A DNA stretch of 64,000 bases. It comes from Pomacea canaliculata (Eukaryota > Mollusca > Gastropoda > Architaenioglossa > Ampullariidae). Within the stretch, counting starts at the first letter, position 1. Every line of letters starts with the position of its first letter. The stretch is taken from contig NC_037593.1 in the NCBI RefSeq assembly GCF_003073045.1, forward strand, positions 21,123,720-21,187,719, written 5' to 3'. Both the position numbers and the translations under genes were made by a program. Shown piece after piece: positions 13,302-23,889 of the stretch. The notes beneath the pieces were generated by a model that worked only from the letters and a program-made list of their open reading frames with translations, made no database searches and was not told the origin of the DNA.

Positions 13302-14257
13302 TGTCGCGAAACTCCTTGGGGAAGAGCCCGTGGAGATGGTAGAGGTTGTGATTCCGTCCTTCAGTCTATCACACTCTCGATACCTCTACCAAATCACGTC
13401 GACATTTACCGCGTGCCCTCACACTAAATTGCTTATCAATTAACACTTTTAGTTAGCTCGAGCCCCCAGCACGCATACCCCAATGAACAACTCAAGGCAA
13501 TTTAGTGTATAAAAGAAAGTTATTAATCATCGAGAGGATTACACAAGTTACATCAATGATACAGTTCCAAATATAACTATATGGTCGTTATCTAGGGTGT
13601 CCCGTTATCCTAATCCCTAGTCTAGGTAACATGAGCCACGATTCACTAATCTTAATCAACTACACACTGCACACACCACACGCCACTTATCTTTACACAC
13701 AAGTCTCTAGTCACTTGGGGGGCCCCTCCGATGTTGACGTCCGAGAATCCGTTGATGATGCTCCGCCGATCGTAGCTGACTCCCTCGCAAGCGCTGAGAC
13801 TCTGGCACCACCACGTGCCACCACGTGTCTGTCTCACGTCCCTAGGCCGGGCTGCTGTCTCAAGCTTAACAGCGCCTAACAGGACCGACACTTATCTACC
13901 AGCCTTCCTCTACTGTTTGCGACCAAACAGATGCTGGAGATGAAGCGTCGTACACTCTGCGACAGAGCGGGTCTTCCACACCTCTGAGTCGGTTGTGCTG
14001 CAGTTGTCACGATTCCCAGACAAACTCACAGCAGAGAATCTGAACAGCCTTGAACAGATTTCGGCTACAACCTTCCTCCTCGAGTGCTGGTGCGAAAGAC
14101 CACGAGTCTTGACCGATCACCCTACTAAATCCTCGTCTGCGAGGATCATCCTCTCTCGCGATTGGTCAGACATACTTCAGTCTTACCTTCAACCATCCTG
14201 CTACCTAGCTACAACCAATCATACATAGCCAACACATGATAGACAGGTGGTCACTTT

Positions 14258-14787
14258 GGCTTATTCCAGCCCAAACTACACCCCCTCTTTACCCCCTCCC
14301 ACACTAGCGACGCAATCTGTGACTACGGCGCCGTCCAGTCTGGCTTCCTATTCACTACCTGTGTCCAGCGGGTGACACTACAGGTACCGCTATTGTCCTG
14401 CTTCAGGTGTACCGCGGACTTCTATAATTAACGGGCATAGGCTGACAATGCTCTCCCTTCCCCTGAGAGATCCCTTGTACCGACACTACCATCCCGCATT
14501 CCAACCTGACCTTGGTCTATGTCCGTCATGATGTAAGCGGTCCGCGGTCACGGGCCTACTTATTCCAGGGGAGAGTGGTGAGACTTCCTGGCCCTTTGTC
14601 CACCCGACGGTCCAGTGCCGCCAAAGGCCGGCTACTCGTCTCGACATACCTCACCGCAACCACTCCCTACAATTACCCATTCCACCTTCTGGCAGTCTGC
14701 TTACCAGCGCGTCCGTCTATTTCGTGGGGAGAGCAGAAGTGAGACACCAACACTATAGCCCTATACTAGTTATCACATGACATACAT
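14258..14787. repeat. 530 bp direct repeat, left copy, flanking the RTE element
   Basis: Runs from GGCTTATTCCAGCCC to GACATACAT. It is nearly identical to 18020-18548 (one difference seen: CACGGGCC against CACGGCC). It is part of the LTR-like element, duplicated on either side of the RTE insertion. Confidence 0.92.
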
Positions 14788-14818
14788 ATCTATCTATCTA
14801 TCTATTCCTCTTCGTGCA

Positions 14819-16721
14819 TCAGGTTGCACATAAGGCCTCAACCAGAGTCCGCCACCGATGTCGATCGGCTGAAACCCGCTCTAGGTGACCCCATGTCCAG
14901 CCCTTTCCCTTCATCTCCCTTTCCACTGTTCTTCTCCAAGTTTCCTTTGGGCGGCCTCGTTTTCTTCGGCCGTCTGGAGTCCATCGTAGGGCGACTCTGG
15001 AAAGGTCTGCTGTCTGCTGGCGGAGCACATGTCCAATCCATCGCCAACGCCTTCGTTGAACCTGCGTGGTGATGGACTCGGTTTCAGTTCTTCGGTGGAG
15101 TTCTTCGTTGGTGATGGTGTTTGGCCAAAAGATGTTAAGTATGCGCCTGAGGTATCTGTTTTGGAAGACGTCAAGCTTGTTACTGATGGTTTTGGTCATC
15201 TTCCAAGATTCTGATCCGTAAAGGAGGGTGCTGATCACATTTGACTTGAAGATTCTCAGTTTGATCTTCTTAATGATGTTTTTTGCCTTCCATGTGCTCC
15301 TGAGTGAGGCAAAGGCCTGACTAGCTTTCGCCAGTCGGGCTCGAATCTCCACCTCCGCATCCCCGGTGTCTGACATTTTGGACCCAAGATAGGAGAAACT
15401 GTCAACTTCCTCAATCTCTTCTCCATTTAGTTTGATGCTGTCTTGGACTCTGGCGTTCACTCTCAAACTTTTCGTTTTCTTTGTGCTGACCTTCAAGCCA
15501 AGGTTTCCAGCTGTTTCTGAGAAGGCCTTTGTTTTTTTCCTGCATGTCTTGGTGCGGTGTGACAGCAGGGCAATGTCGTCAGCAAAGTCCAAGTCTTCCA
15601 GCGCTGTTGTTGCTGTCATAGTCATGGTCCATCTGATCCCTCTCCTCTCACTGTCGGTGGAAGTCTTCATGATCCAGTCCATGGCCAGGAGGAAGAGGAA
15701 CGGCGACAGAATGCAGCCCTGCTTCACCCCGTACTGACGTTGAAGGGGTCTGTGAGCTCCGTGTCACAGACAACCTGGGATTTGAAATCGCTGTACAGCA
15801 TTGCAATGACCTGAACAAGTTTTGCAGGGACTCCGTAATGCCTCAGGATCTTCCATAAGGACTCGCGGTGGATGCTGTCAAAAGCCTTCTCCAGGGTCGA
15901 TGAAATTGATGTACAGCGGTGTGTTCCACTCGTTGCTCTGCTCCAGAATCTGTCGCAGAATGAAGATGTGTTCGGAGCAGGATCGCCCAGGCGAAATCCT
16001 GCTTGCTGTGGTCGGAGGTCTTTCTCAAGAGTTGCCGTCAGTCTTGACAAAACAATCTTGCTGAAGACCTTGCTGGTGAGGGAAAGAAGTGTTATGCCCC
16101 TCCAATTATTGCAGTCTCAAGATCTCCTTTCTTGGTAACTTGAAGATGAGCCCTGTCTTCCATGCAACAGGGAGCTGCCCTGAATCCCAAATTTGCCTGA
16201 AGATTTCAGTCAGCTTGGGAGCTGTCACATTTATATCTGCTTTCAACATCTCTGCTGTTATTCCATCTGCCCCTGGTGCTTTGCCGCTCTTCATTGTCTT
16301 GACTGCTGCTGTCACTTCTTCCAGGCTTGGTGGGTCTGTGCAGATGTCAAGGTCTATAGCTGCTGGCTGGATGTCTGCAAGTTGAGGGGGATCTGGTCTG
16401 TTCAGAACTGACTCAAAATGCTCCCTCCAGCGCTGTAGTTTTCCTGCCTCTCCCTCGACGACATTACCGTTCACGTCTTTCACTGGCACATCACTGTTCT
16501 TAAACCCGTTGTTTAGCTGTTTGTTTATCTTGTACAGTGTCTTCAGGTCATTTTTACTTGCTGCATTTTCTGCTTCATCTGCCAGTTTCTCTATGTGGTA
16601 TCTCTTGTCGGTTCTTGTCATCCTCTTCACCTCTTTGTTCAGTTTTGTATATCTTTGTCTGAGTTGTTCCTTCAGGCGTTCAGATCTGGTGCTGTTGATT
16701 CTTTGTTTGGCTGACTTTCTC
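14819..16721 (-). pseudogene. RTE reverse transcriptase domain, broken by frameshifts
   Basis: Segments 16630-16106, 16050-15724 and 15727-14819 together cover the polymerase. Motifs: GKAPGADGITAEML (fingers), KQGCILSPFLFLLAMDWI (RT domain 4-type), the active site LDFADDIALLSH (x-DD), then LKVSTKKTKSL and SYLGSKMSDTGDAEVEIRAR (thumb). The C-terminus, GRPKETWRR...RWRTLVEALCAT-stop, is the usual RTE ending. At least three frame changes occur within it. It is the tail of the same ancestral polyprotein as the endonuclease upstream. Confidence 0.88.
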
Positions 16722-17786
16722 TCATATCTTCTTCCATGTCTCTTCTCTGATCCACTGTTCTTTCTTTTTCCGTTGGAAACCCAGTATTTTCTCTCCTGAT
16801 TCCTGTAAGACTCGATTGAAGTCGTCTAAGGTCATCTCTTGTTGGTCTCCTAGTGCCTGGAACCTGTTCTTTACTTCCATAGCAAAGGCCCTTTCGGTGG
16901 CTGGATTTTTTAGTTTGCCGGAGTCCACTCTCTGCTGACGTGCCTGTTTTCCTCGTGATCGACGCAGCTTCAGGGAAACTGTGGCTATCACAAGAGTGTG
17001 GTCACTGGCAACGTCTGCTCCTCTGTAGGCTCTAACATCTTGAAGTGAGCTCCTCCATTTTCGGTTGATGATGACATGGTCTATCTGGTTCTTTGTGATC
17101 CCATCCGGTGATGTCCATGTTGCCTTGTGGATGTCTTTGTGTTGGAAGAGTGTGCCACCAATCAGTAGGTTGTTTTCTTCACAAAAGTCTGCCAGTCTCT
17201 CTCCGTTGTCGTTGATGGTTCCAATTCCATGTTTGCCCATGACATGCTCCCTGCAGGTGTTGTCACTTCCTATCTTGGCATTGAGATCGCCGATGATGAG
17301 CAACATGTCGTGGGCTGGAACGCTCTCTGAGGCTGCCTGGAGCTGATCGTAAAAAGCATCCTTGTCTTCTGCCTCAGAGTCATTTGTTGGTGCATAGCAG
17401 GCTAGCACTGTCAGCTTGGTGTACTTGGAATGGAATCTTGCTCTCAAAAGCCTGGGTCCATAAGGCTTCCATTCCAGCAGTGCCTTTTCCGTTTTCTTGT
17501 TGAGGAGTAGAGCTACTCCTTCAGAGTGCTGAGCGTCTGATCTTCCTGAGAACAAGATGGTATGTCCTGACGCTAGTCTCCTCTTTCCTGTGCCGGTCCA
17601 TCTGACCTCACTGACTCCCAGGATGTCCAAGTTGTAGTTGTCAAACTCCTTGACTAATTGGAGCATCCTGCCAGTCTGGTACAAGGTCTGGACGTTCCAG
17701 CACCCCACCCTCAACTTATGCCTCGGCTTCAGTAAATCCGCTGTCGGGGCGCCAGCTCCCTTTCGGGTTTGGCTGTCGTCCGTCAT
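16722..17786 (-). CDS. RTE endonuclease (exonuclease-endonuclease-phosphatase fold), N-terminal part of the polyprotein
   Basis: A 354-residue frame encoding the endonuclease that nicks target DNA for target-primed reverse transcription. Visible catalytic motifs are LRVGCWNVQTL (Asn), VSEVRW (Glu), IIGDLNAKIG (Asp/Asn), and DHVIINRKW with ASDHTLV (Asp-His) near the C-terminus. It ends at REETWKKI-stop where a 1-nt shift would join it to YERKSAKQR, the linker to the reverse transcriptase. The start MTDDSQTRKG follows the 5' UTR directly, as in full-length RTE elements. Confidence 0.88.
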   Translation of the reverse strand: MTDDSQTRKGAGAPTADLLKPRHKLRVGCWNVQTLYQTGRMLQLVKEFDNYNLDILGVSEVRWTGTGKRRLASGHTILFSGRSDAQHSEGVALLLNKKTEKALLEWKPYGPRLLRARFHSKYTKLTVLACYAPTNDSEAEDKDAFYDQLQAASESVPAHDMLLIIGDLNAKIGSDNTCREHVMGKHGIGTINDNGERLADFCEENNLLIGGTLFQHKDIHKATWTSPDGITKNQIDHVIINRKWRSSLQDVRAYRGADVASDHTLVIATVSLKLRRSRGKQARQQRVDSGKLKNPATERAFAMEVKNRFQALGDQQEMTLDDFNRVLQESGEKILGFQRKKKEQWIREETWKKI

Positions 17787-18019
17787 TAGTCCAGTCTCCT
17801 GGTGTGCTTCATTACCTTCGCCATCTATGACGAGTTCTCTGGTTTTGGTTTCTGTAACATGCTTTTTTTTTACATGGTGGGGTTGTTAGCCCTACCACAA
17901 CCTAATTTACCTCTAGGTGAGGTGTCCACCTTAGTCGCCTCTTACGACATGCCTGGCTGGATGGCAGGGACCCTATTCTTGCAATGCTTGCTAGGCAAGC
18001 ATACCCCGGGGTCCCACAG

Positions 18020-18548
18020 GGCTTATTCCAGCCCAAACTACACCCCCTCTTTACCCCCTCCCACACTAGCGACGCAATCTGTGACTACGGCGCCGTCCAG
18101 TCTGGCTTCCTATTCACTACCTGTGTCCAGCGGGTGACACTACAGGTACCGCTATTGTCCTGCTTCAGGTGTACCGCGGACTTCTATAATTAACGGGCAT
18201 AGGCTGACAATGCTCTCCCTTCCCCTGAGAGATCCCTTGTACCGACACTACCATCCCGCATTCCAACCTGACCTTGGTCTATGTCCGTCATGATGTAAGC
18301 GGTCCGCGGTCACGGCCTACTTATTCCAGGGGAGAGTGGTGAGACTTCCTGGCCCTTTGTCCACCCGACGGTCCAGTGCCGCCAAAGGCCGGCTACTCGT
18401 CTCGACATACCTCACCGCAACCACTCCCTACAATTACCCATTCCACCTTCTGGCAGTCTGCTTACCAGCGCGTCCGTCTATTTCGTGGGGAGAGCAGAAG
18501 TGAGACACCAACACTATAGCCCTATACTAGTTATCACATGACATACAT
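18020..18548. repeat. 530 bp direct repeat, right copy
   Basis: The second copy of 14258-14787. It runs to the right edge of the LTR-like insertion and includes the TACAT target duplication, after which sequence homologous to unit 2 resumes (GCAACATTACAATGAACCC). Confidence 0.92.
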
Positions 18549-19702
18549 GCAACATTACAATGAACCCATAGCACTATGAACAAGCTTAAAATAGTGCATG
18601 TATATTATTATTGTCGACCTGCAGTCACCACACCAGCAAAGGTGCTAAGTACCATGAGACAAATGACACTTATAAGAATATCCTCTATAAACATACATAT
18701 AGACCCATTAAATTGTGTTGATTCATTAAGCTTTAATATGTATTTTATTGCGGCTAAATATACAGGCAGAAATAAAGTGAACAACATGGATTAAATTCTC
18801 GTGTGATTGACTAACACATTGTTGTGATTGCAAGGAATCGGTAACTTAACAAGGATGATGATGATGAAAACTAGTTAGAGCATTGTTCCCTAATGACTCA
18901 CAGCATTTTACAAAACACTAATAAAAATAAGGATGAAATGTATCAAGTAGGATCTGCTTGTTGTTATGGAGAATAGTAAGTAGCACAGTCACAATAATGG
19001 CAGGGTAGGGCAATTACGGCCCACGGACATCTTTGGTCTCGTCCATCTGCCAAAATGTGAAGCGCAATCTTTTTTTTTTTTTTTTTTCTCATTCAACCTT
19101 AAATTTATTAAGTACAACAGCATTAGAAATCGGTAATCCGTAACATTCTAACATAGACAAGGCTCAAAGATAAAAATGACACTGATGACTTGTTTGATGT
19201 CGTTAGAGAGCATTGAGGGCGGCCGTCGTCAAAGGAAAAACTGGTTTTAAAGTTTCATTGTAAGCGAATTTGAACAGCATCGCTTAACACAATAAATTCG
19301 GTGAGGGAACACCATTATGCAATCATTTGTTGTCCATTGCATTGTCACTAAGTTTGTTGTGTAGTCAGAGATGCCCGGTGATGTGACAGTTGGTGCTTGT
19401 CACCAATACAGTGAAGGTGAGCTGCCTTGGGCTCTCATCTTGGGCTGTTCTTTCTCTGCATGTGGCATCTGTTTACAGGGCCGGCTGCCTTGGTGTGATA
19501 TAGCCTTAGGGGAATGGTGGTAAGAGATGATTGAAGTGTAAGGGTTAATCACCAGGAAAAGGAGAGAATAGACGAGTACGAAGAAAGCAGTGTGGTTATG
19601 GATAAGGAAACAGTAGTAACATGCCGTTTATAGGTTGGTGACATGTGACACAGGTACTGCTTGCTGCAACTCCAAGACACCAGTAGGTGCGATGTGGTCA
19701 GT

Positions 19703-21049
19703 TTATTGTCGTTTCTGCCAGCACGAACAAAGGTGGCGGCACTCTTCTCGGAACTTGGCGCTGCAGCAGGCGTACACCAAGGCATTCACCGAAGAGCTGA
19801 TGAAGAAGGACTGGACAGCAATGGCGTGGAGATTCAAGAGCCAGAGCGGCAGGGTGTGGATGTCGATGCCGATGACCACACGCACGCTGACCGTGGCCCA
19901 GTAGGGCATAAAGCTGACGATGAAAATGGCGGTGAGCAGAAACATGATGAGGGTGGTGCGAGACGACATCTGCTTGGCCTTGTCTCCGTGTTGTCCGTGC
20001 TGCCCACCTCCGTCTGTCTTCTTCTTCTTTAGTTTTTTCAAAGCAAACAGCTGTAACCTGGGGGTCATAGACTTGTTGGGTGATTCAAGATGCCCCGGCT
20101 TCGGTGGGCTGTTGTCTTGCTGGTGATAGCTTTGCAGGAGTAAGTCGCTCTGCTCCGACGTGGCCACGTGAGCGGAAACCGATAGATTTGACCCACCGCA
20201 TGGAGGGCAAGAGGTCGAGTGTAACCGTTGGTCTTGTATGTGCGAGGACTCTTTCTCATCGCTAACAGAGGCTCCCACTTTGTGAAAACCTGACAGAGTT
20301 GTAGCAACGGTGTACGTGTTGCCAGACGATGCGGAGTGGCATGCACTGGCCTGGTCGACTGCCGCCATGCGTTTCCTGTGTTGTCTGACGTGGCAGGCGA
20401 TTCGTGTATACGACACGCACATAATCGCCAAGGAGGTGAACATGCCCACGCCGGTCAGCGACTGGTACAGCACGTGAAACAGCGATCCCTCGTAGCGGTC
20501 GTCCAAGGAACACATGATCCCCGTCATGTTGTAGGCGTGGATGGTGAAGGTGGCGTTACCAGTCATCACTCCGTACGGGATGCTGACGACGCCGGCGACG
20601 ATGGCGCAGATGACAACGGCGCGTAGGGCGTCAGTAGGGGTTTGCTGCTTCTTGAGGCTTTGGCAGACTCGCCGGTGACGATCCAGAGCCACAGCGACGA
20701 GTATGAGGGCGGAAGCGATGATTTGCGCGCTGGTGACGAAGCGGATGAGGCTGCACTGCCAGGCGTGCACAAAGGTGTAGTGAAAACTCATCTCCACCAG
20801 GGACGTTGGGTAGGAGATAAGGTTGGTGGATAGGTCCACAGCGCTGATGGCCAAGATGTACGTTCTCGTGGAGCTGGGGCTAAACTTCCGGTAAACGAGA
20901 AATGCCAAGGTGTTGCCGATTAGTCCCATCACAAGCAAGGCGCAGACGAACATGATGCTAGGGAGTTGATCGTACACAAACTTTGTGTCGAGTTCACGGA
21001 GAATGTCAAAGTCAGATGAGTCTCTGAAATCATTGCCATCTGTAGTTGT
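19703..21049 (-). CDS. GPCR A2: intact class A rhodopsin-like receptor, orphan
   Basis: An intronless seven-helix receptor at the cell surface, expected to signal through G proteins; the ligand is unknown. From MTTTDGNDF it is about 449 residues; an in-frame ATG at 21076 exists but copy A1 lacks it. TM1 MGLIGNTLAFLVYRKF has the conserved Asn; TM2 TYILAISAVDLSTN the conserved Asp. A TM3-ECL2 disulphide is likely from the WQCSLIRF and IMCSLDD cysteines. TM3 ends DRH, not DRY. The third loop is about 130 residues and hydrophilic. TM6 is LLTAIFIVSFMPYW, and TM7 SSSVNALVY has NAxxY instead of NPxxY. It lies downstream of B2 on the same strand and is the only undamaged gene of the four. It resembles peptide or amine receptors in general layout; I will not name a subtype. 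Confidence 0.93.
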   Translation of the reverse strand, partial: TTTDGNDFRDSSDFDILRELDTKFVYDQLPSIMFVCALLVMGLIGNTLAFLVYRKFSPSSTRTYILAISAVDLSTNLISYPTSLVEMSFHYTFVHAWQCSLIRFVTSAQIIASALILVAVALDRHRRVCQSLKKQQTPTDALRAVVICAIVAGVVSIPYGVMTGNATFTIHAYNMTGIMCSLDDRYEGSLFHVLYQSLTGVGMFTSLAIMCVSYTRIACHVRQHRKRMAAVDQASACHSASSGNTYTVATTLSGFHKVGASVSDEKESSHIQDQRLHSTSCPPCGGSNLSVSAHVATSEQSDLLLQSYHQQDNSPPKPGHLESPNKSMTPRLQLFALKKLKKKKTDGGGQHGQHGDKAKQMSSRTTLIMFLLTAIFIVSFMPYWATVSVRVVIGIDIHTLPLWLLNLHAIAVQSFFISSSVNALVYACCSAKFREECRHLCSCWQKRQ

Positions 21050-21596
21050 CATGGTGATCTGCTTACAGTCAAGCACAGTTAATTCCTTTCCTTTAGTCTA
21101 GCTCCACAATCTGGCAAAAGGCGAAAATCTCGAGATAACGAAAACTATACAAATTAAGTGAAGGTAGAGTATAAATCTTGTCCAGCAGAAATTTATAAGC
21201 CTGGATGGCGCTCGCTTGAGTCACCCTGAAGAGACGATTTGTGTAGAGGGAGGTGAGTATGGAAAGCAACACAAACTGAAGGCCGAAGGTAAGCCACCAG
21301 CAGCATCTACAGCGCGAGGCTTGTGGTCTGTGCAAGGCGACTGCGCCTCGAGTGTTTATTCCTTTGCCTTGTCTTGTTTATTCCTACTCTGTAGGCCACA
21401 CAAGTGCTTGCTGCTTAATGCACCGGAAATGAGTCCTAGATTGTCTACACTGGTCAAATGGTTTCCAGGACGCACGCATACACAAACACGCGCAAGCACG
21501 CACAGCCATACATCACACACATGTACACGGTGCTTCGTACTAGTGAACGACAGATGAACGATTGGAAGCATAGTAGCAACAGGATACCCGACAGTT

Positions 21597-23278
21597 TCAG
21601 CGTCTGCGGATACACGTTCCCAGAAGATGCTGGCACCCACGTCGGAACTGCGCGCTGAAGATACCGTAGACGATGGCGTTGGTGGCGGAGCTGATGAAGA
21701 AAGAGTGCAGCCCCAACAGGTAGACATTGAACACCCACACCGCCATACCATGCTCGGAGAAGCGCAGTGCACCCCGCAGGAAGACGGTGGCCCAGTAGGG
21801 CAAGAAACTGATCACGTAGACTAATGTCAGCATGAACATGATCAACGTGGTACGTGACGCGACTTCTCTCACGTTACCACCTTTCTGAGACGTTATCTTC
21901 ACGTTCGCATTTTTTCTCGACAAGGCACGTGCTGCAGCCACATGGACATCAGAACTACGTCGTCGGCCTCTGACGGGTGTTTTCACATCGACTTCTTGCC
22001 GATCGGACGACGAAGGAGAATCTAGAGAGAAGTCTCTCTTGCCTGTATCTGATTTTAGAAGCGTATCGTAGTTGTGGACATGGATGTTTGTAACGGCCTC
22101 TGAGCAGTCAGAAGAAGGGATGTGTAGAATGACTTCATCTTTGTCATTATGTCCTGCGGATGTGCAGGTCAAGGACGCTGCTGCTGCAGGGTCATGGGTA
22201 GTCGTGCACACAACACCAGAGGCATCCCAGTTGTCTGTTGCCTGGTCCTTATCACCGCCAATAGCGACTGGTCTGGAGTCTGCGGAAGCAGGCTGACTTG
22301 TAATTTCCGAACAGACGGCATGTCTTGCACCTGCAGCAGCAGCCTTGGCCCCTTGGGTCTCAGCAGGTCGGTTCGAGGTCGTGGTGGTGATAAAGGATGT
22401 CACGTCCGTGGTGGGCGACGATTGTGTTTGAGGTGTGGGCGACGATTGTGCTTGAGGTGTGGGCGACGATTGTGTTTGAGGGTGGACGACGTATCCCCCG
22501 AGGGACTGAGGCTACGACCATGAGGTGTCGCCGCCTGGTTGAGGCCCACCACATGCTTTCTATGTCTCCAAACGTGGCAGCCAATCTGCGCGTAGGACAC
22601 GGCGATCATGGTGACGCATGTAGTAAAACCAAGGCCAGTTATCGCATTGTAGCTGAGCAGGAGCACAGAACTTGTATGTTGGTCGTCCACAGAGCACATG
22701 AATCCTGTGAGGTTACCTGTCCCTGTGGGGATGGTTTGGCGACCCGTGACGGCGCCGTACGGCAGGCTAAGAAGCGTTCCAACGACGACGCAGATGAGAG
22801 AAGCACGCAGGGCATCTCCTGCTTCTTGCTGCTTTTTACGACTCTGACACACACGGCGGTGGCGGTCCAGTGCCACCGCCACCAGCAAGAAGGCGGAGGA
22901 GTACACTTGCGAGCTCTTGACGAAACGGAAGACACGGCACAGCCAGGGGTTGTCGAAGGTGTAGCGAAAGCACAGCTCTGCTATGGATGTCGGGTTAGAG
23001 ATGACGTTGTTGCTCAAGTCCAGCAGACTGATAGTCAGGATGTATGTCCTTGTGGAGCTCGGCTTGAACCTCCGGTAGACCACGAAGGATAGAATGTTGC
23101 CGACGAGTCCTAGGAGAAGCAGCACGGCGAGGTAGAGGATAACGGGGAGGACAGAGAGGGCGAACCTCGTGTTCAAATCCTCGAGCAGGTCATCCACAGA
23201 GTTGTCCTCAGCCGTGACGTCAACAACCGGGCGGCTGCTGCTCTCCTCTGGGTGTACGGCATTACGGATGCTGTCCAT
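21597..23278 (-). pseudogene. GPCR B2: class A rhodopsin-like receptor with a 1-nt frameshift in loop 3
   Basis: Copy B in unit 2 starts at MDSIRNAVHPEESSSRP (23278). TM1-TM5 are intact, including NLTGFMCSVDD, which is broken in B1. In the third intracellular loop the frame slips near 22489, where B1 has CCCC and this copy CCC. Three 24-bp repeats follow and read LKHNRRPH in the slipped frame or PQTQSSPT in the receptor frame. The receptor frame resumes (MTSFITTTTSNRPAETQG) to the stop at 21597, with TM6 ISFLPYW and TM7 SSATNAIVY. A single C in a homopolymer would restore the whole protein, so a consensus error is as likely as real loss. Confidence 0.85.
22425..22492. repeat. 24-bp tandem repeat x3 in the coding part of GPCR B2 loop 3
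   Basis: GAGGTGTGGGCGACGATTGT is the core of three near-perfect copies. Gene B1 has a single copy. The length is a multiple of three, so the expansion adds eight-residue PQTQSSPT-type units and keeps the frame. Confidence 0.85.
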
Positions 23279-23500
23279 GTCTCAGGCGTCGGGTGGGGCA
23301 GCGCCCGTTTGATGTGTTAGTAATGCTTGGATGAGGACTCTGTCCATACACACATGCACCCGCGAATGAGCCGATAAGACACCAAAGCCGGAGACTCTCT
23401 TACATGAAGGTACAACACCAGTCGCAGAATCCTACAGTGCTGCTTCTGTTGTGGCGACTCTCCATCTATCAAGTAGCTCCGATAGCAGGTTTCCTATTGT

Positions 23501-23518
23501 GTAGGTATTATATACTGC
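23501..23518 (-). promoter_or_regulatory. Probable TATA box of GPCR B2
   Basis: The same TATATAATA block as before B1, about 230 bp upstream of the B2 ATG. Confidence 0.45.
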
Positions 23519-23889
23519 AGGTGACTGGGTCAAATGCGGAAACTATCATGAGATGCTCCCCATTGGTGCAGCAATTTTGAATGCGTGGTGACATAAGGAA
23601 GAATATAAAATCAATCAATGCACATCCGGTGTAAACCGAAGCATGGACTCTGAGATTATTTGTTGCCAAACCCAACACAAAAACAGTAACAACCTGTAAC
23701 TCCTCGTAACTTTCAGTTACTAGAATCCGCAGAGATTAGTGAGAACTTTCTGAGCTCAAAGCCTTGAATATATTTTTGCTTCCCGGATCTCGCTTAAGAG
23801 ATTTTTTTTTTAAGTTTCCTTTCTTCTTAGTTTTATGAGCTGTGTCAGTTGGGAAAGTCCCGAAGAGAGACACATTAACATGTCAATGG

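Larger units (their letters stand above)
14788..18019 (-). mobile_element. RTE-clade non-LTR retrotransposon, near full length, frame-broken
   Basis: A 3.23 kb element read on the - strand. The 5' UTR (about 17790-18019) contains the RTE-typical AGAGGCGACTAA and GTTGTGGTAGGGCTAACAAC. The body has an apurinic endonuclease domain (17786-16722) then reverse transcriptase (about 16725-14819). It ends in a short microsatellite tail, (GATA)n on the - strand at 14788-14806, instead of poly-A, as RTE elements do. Frameshifts near 16722, 16110, 15990 and 15725 mean it is not active as assembled. It is flanked by 530 bp direct repeats instead of the usual short target duplication. Confidence 0.9.
13302..18543. 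mobile_element. LTR-like insertion (TG...CA ends, 5-bp TACAT target duplication) later split by an RTE element
   Basis: The insertion begins TGTCGCGAAACTCC and ends ATCACATGACA, flanked by TACAT at 13297-13301 and 18544-18548. The paralogous site in unit 2 has one TACAT (24642-24646) in otherwise matching sequence. Removing the nested RTE and one 530 bp repeat leaves about 1.48 kb without any long reading frame. It has a TATA-like TGTATAAAAG near 13507. TG/CA ends with a 5-bp duplication and no coding body fit a large solo LTR or a non-autonomous LTR element. Family not recognised; no partner LTR in the window. Confidence 0.7.
7644..18649. repeat. Tandem segmental duplication, unit 1 (contains nested insertion 13302-18543)
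   Basis: The unit begins at AGTACCATGAGACAAATGAC and ends at GTCGACCTGCAGTCACC...GCTAAG. The same two ends bound unit 2 (18648-24743), and the units abut directly. Without the 5.24 kb insertion, unit 1 is about 5.76 kb. Both gene pairs, their 3' ends, promoters and flanks are shared at high identity, so the duplication is fairly young. Confidence 0.92.

Noticed and set aside
14258..18548. LTR retrotransposon with 530 bp LTRs
   Set aside because: The enclosed body is an RTE with its own 5' UTR and GATA tail, and the repeats lack TG start and CA end at their outer edges. The left copy is also continuous with 13302-14257. So the repeats are flanks, not LTRs.
22397..23092. A 231-codon + strand frame
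   Set aside because: It is antisense to GPCR B2; the - strand carries the full seven-helix pattern. Similar long antisense frames at 11403-11795, 8440-8775 and 19661-20032 were dropped for the same reason.
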